Below, piece by piece: positions 56,657-64,000 of a DNA stretch of 64,000 nucleotides. Position 1 is the stretch's first letter; every line of letters starts with the position of its first letter. Made by a program: the position numbers and the translations under genes. The stretch is from contig JAOWBW010000147.1 in the NCBI GenBank assembly GCA_026119855.1, positions 186,001 to 250,000 of the forward strand, given 5' to 3'. The notes beneath the pieces were generated by a model, which was given only the letters and a program-made list of their open reading frames with translations, made no database searches and was not told the DNA's origin. Source of the stretch: Campanula takesimana (lineage: Eukaryota > Streptophyta > Magnoliopsida > Asterales > Campanulaceae).

Positions 56657-59136
56657 ATGGGTCCTAAAAGATCAACTAAAGCCAATCAAGACAAAATGGT
56701 ATGAATCTCTATCCTTAAATCTCTAAATTTCTGCATTTTATTTTTCAGTTTTCGTCATTTCTGTGTTCGTCATTTTTTTGAAAAACTCGGATGAGTTTTT
56801 CTTGATAAATCTTGACCCGGTGATCCGTTTTCGAAATCGTTTGTTGGGTTATGTTCATTTCGTGATTTTGAGTCTTTTGAATCCAACATTTTTATGATCA
56901 ATTCGCTATTTGTTGCGAATCTGAAGTTTTTGTATTTTCAAACTTTTCAAATTTTTGAGTCTTTGAATCCATTTTCTGGATTCGTTGTTGATTTGTTCTA
57001 GTTTTGGTTTACATATTTGTGATCCTTGTCTTATTGCGGTCATTTTGATATATTGTGTGCTTGATTTGGTGAAGTTTCACGTTTTGTGTGTTCTTGGTGT
57101 TCTTCGAGCACTCAAGAAATGTTCTTCGTGTTCTTCGTTATTTTTGCTTGACTTGGGTTTCAAAATTTTCAAAACTTGTTTTTCAAAATTTTCATATTTT
57201 GATTCTTAAAAATTGCATATGCATGTTTGATATGTGTTTGTGTGTTTTCGTGTGTTTTTATACTTAGTATGAATTTTACATAAATATGCGCCTAAGTGTT
57301 GATTTATGCGCCTAGATGGTTATACGCCCTATGACCTTATGCGCCTCTATTGATTCATGCGCCTAACAATTGTTTGTGCCAACAAATGTTATGCGCCTCA
57401 ATCAACTTTTACGCCTAACGTCATTATACGCCTACACATTTTATGCGCCTAAATTTTACTTAGTCAATTTTTTTTTGTTTAATTCTTACTTAGTATATTT
57501 CATAGAACTATTATATGCGCCTCGTAGTTGTATGCGCCTACAACATATATGCGCCTAATAATAGTATGCGCATGCTATTTTATGCGCCTATATATTGTCC
57601 TGCGCCTACTTTACTGAGCACATCATTATGATTCTATGCACCTACACTACTAACTTCACTCAAATGTTTACTTTTCAGGACCCTGCAAATTTCAGACCTG
57701 GTGAGACAGTTGATCTTGCTGATCTCTCACTTGATCCAATGGGAGTTGAAATCCTTTCCACCCTTCACATTGCTGGACTCACTCATTTATTCACGTTGGA
57801 TCAACCATTCTTTTCTCCGCTCCTCGTTGATAAATTCTTCTCAACTGCTGCTCTAGTTGAGACTCCTGCTGATGGATATGTGCGCTACAGGATATGCGCC
57901 ACCGTTCAGAATGTGGCTATAACTATCTCTACGGGCACAATCAAGAACATTATGAGTTTCAGCACTACTGGCCCTCAGGGTGTTTCTGGTCAACCAAACT
58001 CCTACTCTGTTGCAGATCAGAATGCTATAGCGCGTACCTATCTTTAAATTCCTACTCTTCTAAACAACATCAAAAACGTTGAGATACGAGATGGTGGAGA
58101 TCTGCTCGCTCATATTGCGCATCTTGTAGATACTTCGATCGTGTTCAAGACCGGGAATGTGAATAGATTCATTGTGGAGCAGTGGGAATATACTGCAGCC
58201 ATCATGGGAAAGACTAGACTGAATTGACCTCAGATCTTGTTCAAAACTTTGTCTGACCAAATTGATAAGTATAACAAAAACAAGGCTGATGGGAGAACCA
58301 AATTCAAAACTCACTGCAGAATCCTTACTAAAATTTTCCTAACTTATCCTGAGTTAGTCAAGTTTTTGAGTGAGAACCCTGCATACAAATCTGATGATGT
58401 TCCAATTTTTGGAAAAGCCAACTTGGATTTTAAGAAGCGCAGGAAGAAGCCGGTGAAGCGCACAACGGGAATTCGGATCAAATCTATTGAAGGGTTAGTT
58501 GATGAAAATACTGAATCAGATGATGCGCCAGTTCCTAAAGGCGCACCAACAAAGAAGAGCGCAGATTCCGAAGGCGCCAGTCATCGTGCAGAAACCGTGG
58601 CAGGCACAGAAAAGAGCAAGGGCAAAAGGATTGCTGATGACCCTCCTAGAGCTGCTATCAAGCGCACTAGAGTTGAATCTGATGAGGATAGAGATCTAAG
58701 GATTGCGCAGGAAACTAGCAGACTTGAGGCTCAAAAGAAACGAGATAAAGATTTTCGAGCAAAGAAAGCAGCTGAGTTAGAAAAGAAGGAACGCAAGAAA
58801 TGCGCTGGTTCAAGCGCAGATGCTGAGAAAGGCACAGTCGATCCCGCGCCTACTCAACACGCGCCACCTCAACACGCCCCCGTTCCCCGTGTACCTCCAG
58901 TTCCATCTACAACTACTGCGCCCCCTCCAGTTCCTACAATTCCTATATCTCCCACTCAGCAAAAATTCAGGCAAGATCTCAAAAAAGAATTATTTAGAGA
59001 TGATGATTCAAGTGAGGGGGAGCAAGATATTCCATCAACTCTGTCCCCATCTCATGCGCCTCCTAGCACCCCTGCGCCTCCTCTTTCTGCTCCCTCAGAA
59101 TTGAGCGAGGTACTCTCTGTTCTGAAATCTTTGTAG
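56657..59136 (+). pseudogene. Extra gene after SIRE-type pol, predicted two exons
   Basis: Exon 1: ATG at 56657 to 56698, 14 codons (MGPKRSTKANQDKM), ending at GTATG. Intron of 980 bp with acceptor tttacttttcag at 57667-57678. Exon 2 starts in phase at 57679 (DPANFRPGETVDLADL) and runs to TAG 59134-59136, interrupted by TAA 58045-58047 and TGA 58225-58227. The N-terminal 170 residues look globular (ILSTLHIAGL, LLVDKFFSTA) and may resemble the plant transposon-protein domain seen in envelope-like ORFs, a low-confidence match. Then a basic KKRRKKPVKR-type patch, a charged helix and a Pro-rich tail. No signal peptide or membrane segment is evident. The splice sites are predicted from sequence only. 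Confidence 0.6.
57285..57610 (+). repeat. ATGCGCCT array inside the predicted intron
   Basis: Ten exact ATGCGCCT and about five one-mismatch variants in about 330 bp of otherwise AT-rich DNA, spaced 15-50 bp apart, all on the same strand. It ends about 60 bp before the splice acceptor. Confidence 0.92.
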
Positions 59137-59209
59137 TGAAATTTTAATAGGCTATTCACCCCCCCCTCTAGCCTCTTTTCATACCCTTGTTGTGTCTTTG
59201 GGACCAACA
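59137..59209 (+). repeat. Remnant of a SIRE-type 3' LTR end
   Basis: gaaattttaataggctattc through ctttgggaccaaca aligns with the last 75 bp or so of the LTR at 48030-49494 and ends at the same base. All upstream LTR and the purine tract are missing; the extra gene's stop codon abuts it. Confidence 0.85.
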
Positions 59210-59272
59210 GTAACTGCCAAAATAGGAAGCGCGCGAGCCCGGAGTATTAGTCCAAACGCGCGCGCGCCCCGT
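59210..59272. other. Short GC-rich segment between two elements
   Basis: 63 bp with gaagcgcgcgagcc and acgcgcgcgcgcccc, the same type of word as in Tat element 1 (for example 21903). Probably a sliver of another Tat copy into which the element at 59273 inserted. Confidence 0.4.
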
Positions 59273-60799
59273 TGTAAGTACCCCAATCTGAAAATTAACC
59301 AACTTTAGAGGAACTCTTAGTACCATTCAGGGATAAACTGATAGGCTGGGACCTCACTAAGATAAACCTAAAATTCCAGGACTATTCTGGAATTAAAATT
59401 GGAAAAATTCAGAAGCTCGCCAGGCTGAGCCGTACGGATGGTTTGGACACGGGAAAGCCCCAGCTGTACGGCCACTATGGGTACCCTCAGTCCCTATAAA
59501 TTCAGACCCTTGCTGATCATTTAAGGGGGGAGAAAAATCATTTGTGTGTGTAAACTCTGCCAAACTGAGAGTAGATTAGGGACACAAACACATTCTTGAG
59601 TGAAAAGAGAGAAAGAAGATTGGCTTAGAACCAAAATTGGTGAGGCCTCCTTCTCCCCATCTTCTCTTCATCTCATACTCTATTTCATTTTGCCTTATTT
59701 ATATTATGTCTTTATTATTCTTGCAAATATTATGAATTGGAACCAAGTCCTTGATGTGAATCAATGGTACCCTCATGTTCTATGCATGATCAAGGGTTCA
59801 AACCTAAGATGATCAAGGCTTGTTATCATTTAATGTCTCTTTACATTATGTCTTTACATTAATGCACTTTACATTATGTCTTTACTTTTATGCAATTTAT
59901 ATTTTCTTTACATTTATGCAAGTTAAATTTCATGTCTTTACTTTTAAGTTGATTTTATGGTGAAATGATCAAGTTTGGATGATAAAGTTTCAATCTTTAT
60001 CATTCAAACTTTGATCTAACTCCAATAATGTCCCTTTGGATGGTAAAGACTCAATCTTTATCCATCCAAAGGTTTATTTCTTACTTCCACAAGGCTTATC
60101 ATTGGATGAATCATCCATTTGGATGTTAAAGTTTCCATCTTTAACCATCCAAATGATGATTTTGGCTCAAATGTCATGTTCATCACCTTTCTTAATTTTT
60201 TCCCCAATTATTGCCTTGATCACACCCAAAACCTTTTGTTTTGGTGTTTAATTAGTGATCAAAAGCATAGGGATGATTCAATTCAAGTTTTGTGTGAGTA
60301 AATAAACTGGAAAAATGTAAAACAGTTCAGTTTCAGCAGAATGCTCTGTTTCTGCCTGAAACTTGACTGATTTCTTGACAATCTGCAAAAAACCCCAGTG
60401 ATGACCTTCCTAGCTGTACGGCTAGTTTGGTCAGAGGGGTGATTTTTTAGTCTTTCCCCTCTTCTGTTAAACTGTTTACAAAACCACCATTTTTTGTTAA
60501 GTTTCTAACTGATTTTGTTAAAAGTCAGTTTCTCCCATTTTCAAGAACACACACACACACACTTGCACAATTTTAGTTAACAAACTTAGGGAGACTCGGT
60601 TTTTCTGAGGCACTTTGGGTGAACTACCGGTTAAGTTCTTCCCAAAGTGTAACCTGACCTCCGAATCCTTTGTCTCTAACCTTTTTTCGTTAAGTTTGGG
60701 TTTAAAGTTAAACTAACGTGGCGACTCTGTTTTTGTTTGAACATAAAGTGTCGTGTTTGATTCTCCAGGAACTTCCCCATTTCCCATGGGTATCTTACA
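59273..60799 (+). repeat. 5' LTR of Tat element 3
   Basis: TATA box tataaa at 59495-59500. Two ccgtacgg/tgtacggcc words at 59433-59474 and one agctgtacggctagtttgg at 60413-60431. tttacattatgtcttta repeats at 59830-59945. Three hairpins at 59971-60155. A gtggcgactctg phrase near 60719, before the true LTR end, mimics the PBS. Confidence 0.88.
59971..60155 (+). other. Three successive hairpins in the LTR
   Basis: 59971-60011, 60033-60072 and 60116-60155. Each has a 16-17-bp stem of the form (c)(c/a)tttggatg.taaag pairing with ctttat/a.catccaaa, and a 7-nt loop (tttcaat, actcaat, tttccat). Stem bases differ between hairpins but pairing is kept, with one G-U pair or one bulge each. Confidence 0.8.
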
Positions 60800-60800
60800 G

Positions 60801-60818
60801 TGGCGACTCCGTCGGGGA
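60801..60818 (+). other. Primer binding site of Tat element 3
   Basis: TGGCGACTCCGTCGGGGA, two bases after the LTR; 16 of 18 bases match the PBS at 21619-21636. Confidence 0.85.
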
Positions 60819-61180
60819 ATAAAGTGTCTGCAAACTTCTTTTTAGAAGCTTTGGGGGCACTTTTGTGTGGGTCAAACTCCCATCCCCGTTTGTTGACTTT
60901 GAGCATTTTTTGTGTGTATTTTATGTTTCTGTTTTAATTTCTGTGAGTGAAAATGTTCTGGAAATGCAATAAACTGGGGCTTGATGATCAGAAACTTAAA
61001 ATTTGCAAAAATAATGGAGCTACTGCTCTAGCCGTACGGCTAGTTTGGCTGGGCCCACAGAATGCTTCAAGCTAACAATTTTGTGCAGGGAAGAAGCATC
61101 CTGATTGTCCCCTCGCATTTCTTCTTGTCCAGGTTCCATTTACAGCCTCTACACTCTTGCCTTCATTTTCTTGGCTAAAA

Positions 61181-61307
61181 TTTGATTCTTTTGGTCGGTG
61201 GAAGCTACGTGCCCTATAGGACCCTCGCATTGGGACTTTGTGACGCACTAGACCCTAGGTTTGATTCTTTTGGTCAGTGGAAGCTACGTGCCCTATAGGA
61301 CCCTCGC
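61181..61307 (+). repeat. Pair of 48-bp direct repeats
   Basis: 61181-61228 and 61260-61307, each beginning tttgattcttttggtc, with a single mismatch between them. Confidence 0.93.
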
Positions 61308-61789
61308 CTGGGATAGTCCATCCTTGGGAGTGTGCAATACAGGTGAAAAACGAGGGGCTTATAGACGTAGTGTTGGCCTCCACTGATCCAGGGTTAGAAT
61401 AGTTACAAAAAAGAAGATAAATCTTTTCCAAACATTTAGGATCAAGTGAAGAAAACTTTTTAAGTAAACTTGAATGAATAAATAATCGTACATTACATCA
61501 GTTTGCTCCGTTTTTGCTTCTCATATTTGACACATGCATTCTTTCGTTAAAAAGTGTCATTTCGTTAAGTCTTTGGACGGATCCCCGTTATCCTCCAAGA
61601 TCTCTGTGAAGCCGTAGGATTAATTTCTTAAGCTCCCGTTAGATTCTTAGGAATAGTCCCCTAGGAAACCGTTAAGTCCTTGGAAGATAACCTGTCAGTC
61701 TTTGGATGGATTCCGAAGACCTGCTAAATCCTTAGGAGTAGTCCCCTAGGTCCCCGTTAAGATTCCCGTTAAATCCCTAAGAAGATAGT

Positions 61790-62006
61790 CATGTGCTTGG
61801 ATGGATCCCCGTTATCCTCCAAGAAGTCAGTCATGTCCTTGGATGGATCCCTGTTATCCTCCAAGAAGTCAGTCATGTCCTTGGATGGATCCCCTTTATC
61901 CTCTAAGAAAGTCAGTCATGTCCTCGGATGGATCCCCGTTATCCTCCAAGAAGTAAGTCATGTCCTTGGATGGACCCCCGTTATCCTCCAAGAAGTCAGT
62001 CATGTT
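61790..62006 (+). repeat. 42-bp tandem array built on ggatggatccccgttatcc
   Basis: About five units of 42-43 bp, with more diverged units back to about 61570 sharing ccgttaa/ccgttat. The array happens to stay open for about 80 codons in one frame, which I treat as a by-product of the unit length. Confidence 0.93.
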
Positions 62007-62045
62007 CGTCTTTTCCTCTTAGAATTCTAAACCCATTCGAAATAC

Positions 62046-62117
62046 GGTAACCTGAGCCTCTCATCGCGTGTGACCCCCTCCCTCGTAGTGAGAGGAACGT
62101 AGGCAACTTCGGCCCGG
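62046..62117 (+). other. Conserved hairpin-like Tat motif, upstream of gag
   Basis: cctgagcctctcatc...gtgagaggaacgtaggc with aacttcggcccggtc after it. The cctctcat/gtgagagg arms can pair. In the other two Tat copies the motif lies after pol instead of before gag. Confidence 0.7.
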
Positions 62118-62330
62118 TCAAATGTCTCAAAATAGAGGATTCTAAGATACGTGCGCCTTTGGCCCAAGCATTCACCCAGTGTTTACCCGAGCCTAAAGAT
62201 ACCTTTTGTCTTCCCTGTAGTTCAGATGAAGTGGAAGAGAGCATCATGTCGCCGCCTAGTGCGTGTGGAATCAGAGAGTTCCCCGGTCATCGCAACTTCT
62301 CCAACCCATTACCTCGGAAAGACCACTTCA

Positions 62331-63479
62331 ATGGATGGTAGCTTGGTAAATGACGTCGCAGACAATCCGGATAGCCCTACGAAAGAAGAGTTGCTCCAAG
62401 CTCTAGAAGCCTCTGGGGCTACGGAAGAAGTCATCACAAAGAGGCACAAAGAAACACAGAGTCCGTTTGATGAGTCGACGAGACAAGGAGGTGTCACAGC
62501 TCTACTACAAACTGAAGGGATCTTCACCAAAGTGACCAATCACAAAGAAGAGGTGGAAGCCACCCAACCTCCGTATTGCAACCAAAGATTGTCCCCTCCA
62601 TCTCACCAAAATACCGAGACCCCCATTTCTTCGCCCCAATACGCCGTCATCCACAATGAACCTCTCACTCAAATCCTCCTCGCTCAGCCTCATCCCAAAT
62701 CCAACATCTCCCATAGGACACCTCCTATAAAACCCCAAACACAATCCACTCAAAAGGCCCACAAACCACTGTTCACACCAGTTACGCCTCGAGCATCATA
62801 CCCACAACACTTTCCCAATCGTATCCCTTCTCGGTTTAATGCCATCAACCAAGCCACCAGAGCCCGGTCACTGTTCAAACCACCATATATGGATACCCGA
62901 CCAGGCACTGCCAACTTGCCTCCACCAGATTTCCCAATAAGATTCTGGAGCGACCCGTATCATTTCTACAATCCGAGACCTTTTGCACCACAAGCTCCTT
63001 ACATGCCTCCAATTTGTATTCCTTCAAGCAACCAAGGTTATGAGTATGCCTATGCCCCTGCACCTCCGCAAAATCATCTCAATCATCTATTGGGAAAGAG
63101 AAAACAAATGGAAGCTAAGTTCGAAAGGACACTCAATGAGAACCCCTTTGCATTTAGAGACGATGATTCTTGTCCACATCATGCTTCGGTCAACGAGGAA
63201 AGAAAAGTCGAATGTCGAGCCAGACCCCGTTTCACAAGGTTTGAGGATTTCAGAATGCCCATAAGCAAGGTATTTGAAGGATTGGTCAAGCGGGGCCTCA
63301 CATCACCTCTTGTCAATTATCAACCTAAAGACCCCAAAAGGCCTCTCGACAAGACCAAGAGGTGTGCCTTTCACAACTACCATGGGCATGATACCGACGA
63401 TTGCATCGTTGTAAAACGGGTCATCCGGAAGTTAATCGCGAAAGGAAAGCTTGAATGCCCCAGGTTGGGACGTTGGTGA
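62331..63479 (+). CDS. Tat gag-like ORF lacking a recognisable capsid domain
   Basis: ATG at 62331 (MDGSLVNDVADNPD) is chosen over the open extension to 62151, because homologous gags begin with a short acidic lead and a heptad-like segment (TKEELLQALEASGATEEVI). The middle is Pro/Gln/Ser-rich. The C-terminal Cys/His motif RCAFHNYHGHDTDDC with VVKRVIRKLIAKGKL matches the end of the Tat gag at 24130-24230. The capsid blocks seen in that gag (AAKDWY, FTRRWND) are missing, so the core seems deleted while the frame stayed open. Ends TGA 63477-63479. Confidence 0.7.
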   Translation: MDGSLVNDVADNPDSPTKEELLQALEASGATEEVITKRHKETQSPFDESTRQGGVTALLQTEGIFTKVTNHKEEVEATQPPYCNQRLSPPSHQNTETPISSPQYAVIHNEPLTQILLAQPHPKSNISHRTPPIKPQTQSTQKAHKPLFTPVTPRASYPQHFPNRIPSRFNAINQATRARSLFKPPYMDTRPGTANLPPPDFPIRFWSDPYHFYNPRPFAPQAPYMPPICIPSSNQGYEYAYAPAPPQNHLNHLLGKRKQMEAKFERTLNENPFAFRDDDSCPHHASVNEERKVECRARPRFTRFEDFRMPISKVFEGLVKRGLTSPLVNYQPKDPKRPLDKTKRCAFHNYHGHDTDDCIVVKRVIRKLIAKGKLECPRLGRW

Positions 63480-64000
63480 CAAAGCGACAGATATGGTCAG
63501 GGGTGGAATATCAAAAAACCCCTCCCTTTAGAAAGGTCAGAGTCTATTGTTAGGATGTGTGAAAATTTAGTTAAGATGTCGGTTAGGTTTAGTTAAGATG
63601 TCTGATTCCCCGGTGAATGCCAAGTGGAGACCATTCTGAGTCCATTGTCAGTTTTCTTAATAAGATTATTATCATTTGCCTTGTCAAAATTGTGCATAAA
63701 AAAATAAAAAAAAATCAAAAAATGTGTGTGAGTCTTTCACTCAATACAAAAGTGTACTTCTCCAAAAAAAAATGGAGATCAAATTTTCTTAAAATAAAAG
63801 GTAAAGTTTTCCTTCAAAGGCAAATCCGCTAATGAAGCGTTCTTTTCAAATCCCGGTCATAATTTCACCTTGAGGTTTAATATGCTAAAGTCCTTCGCAG
63901 TTCTGTCCATTGGAAACATTGACCAAGGACCCCACATCAGAATTGGCGTCCAAGATAACCGTCCACATGAGCAAGAAGACCAAAAGGTTGGGACACTATC
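63480..64000 (+). other. Sequence after the gag-like ORF, no domain recognised
   Basis: No protease or RT motif appears before the window ends. Two gttaggtttagttaagatgt-like phrases (63565-63605) and A-rich runs near 63700-63770. It may be an insertion or a spacer of a non-autonomous Tat element. Confidence 0.4.

Larger units (their letters stand above)
48030..59209 (+). mobile_element. SIRE-type Copia with extra gene; 3' LTR reduced to a remnant
   Basis: It has a complete 1465-bp 5' LTR, tRNA-Met PBS, gag, pol, a 3.8-kb downstream region with an extra spliced gene, and only about 70 bp of 3' LTR end (ctttgggaccaaca). The left flank pentamer gaaag and right flank gtaac differ. The Tat RT gene cut at 48029 does not resume at 59210. 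The right end has therefore been rebuilt by deletion or recombination. Confidence 0.9.
60819..62330 (+). other. Leader between PBS and gag of Tat element 3
   Basis: No supported gene. It contains another agccgtacggctagtttgg (61029-61047), a pair of 48-bp repeats, a 42-bp tandem array and the conserved hairpin motif, each listed separately. An upstream in-frame extension of gag reaches 62151. Confidence 0.65.
59273..64000 (+). mobile_element. Third Tat-type gypsy element, 5' part, runs off the window
   Basis: A 1527-bp 5' LTR (TGTAAGTACCCC...GGTATCTTACA), a PBS of the same type as Tat element 1, a 1.5-kb leader with repeats, and a gag-like ORF. The family differs from Tat element 1 in LTR length and sequence. 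Pol, 3' LTR and TSD cannot be seen; the 5' flank pentamer is cccgt. Confidence 0.88.

Noticed and set aside
60719..60735. gtggcgactctgtttttg as primer binding site of Tat element 3
   Set aside because: It lies about 80 bp inside the LTR. The true site follows the terminal TCTTACA at 60801 and matches Tat element 1 better.
61791..62030. 79-codon frame made of repeated LDGSPLSSKKS units
   Set aside because: It is the translation of the 42-bp tandem array, where a unit divisible by three keeps a frame open; later units shift out of phase.

Overview
The window looks like heterochromatic or intergenic nuclear DNA of a flowering plant, probably a eudicot. The evidence is Copia LTR elements primed by initiator tRNA-Met (TGGTATCAGAGC), large Tat/Ogre-type Ty3/gypsy elements with two RNase H domains, SIRE-type Copia elements with an extra ORF after pol, and Stowaway-type MITEs. 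I found no rRNA, tRNA, CRISPR or confident host protein gene. By eye more than four fifths of the window is transposable element. Species cannot be fixed from the sequence alone.

Layout. 1-5463: AT-rich DNA with two Stowaway-like MITEs and a 2.4-kb solo-LTR-like segment (1646-4061). 5464-11229: a terminal-inverted-repeat element interrupted by a full-length, frameshifted Copia (5572-11196). 12535-18162: a small minus-strand LTR element (12535-15331) that contains a TIR element (13615-15010); its right target-site duplication was later split by a second LTR element (15333-18162). 18481-20402: a solo LTR with a perfect TSD. 20639-33807: a complete 13.2-kb Tat-type gypsy with TSD caatc, gag, a pol broken by stop codons, an open antisense ORF, and a tandem-repeat 3' region. 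34216-42780: a SIRE-type Copia truncated at both ends. 42781-48029: a minus-strand fragment of a second Tat element, also with the antisense ORF. 48030-59209: a second SIRE-type Copia whose 3' LTR is reduced to a remnant. 59273-64000: the 5' part of a third, different Tat element that runs off the window.

None of the polyproteins is intact, so these elements look non-autonomous now. What stays open is notable. The antisense plant-mobile-domain-like ORF is open for about 450 codons in both Tat copies, with a TATA-like motif at the same distance upstream of its ATG. The second SIRE-type element carries a downstream extra gene with its own TATA box, CT-rich leader, short first exon and canonical GT-AG intron. 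Several element families also carry their own short CpG-rich word, scattered through LTR, untranslated and sometimes coding sequence. These three points are the best candidates for something undescribed.
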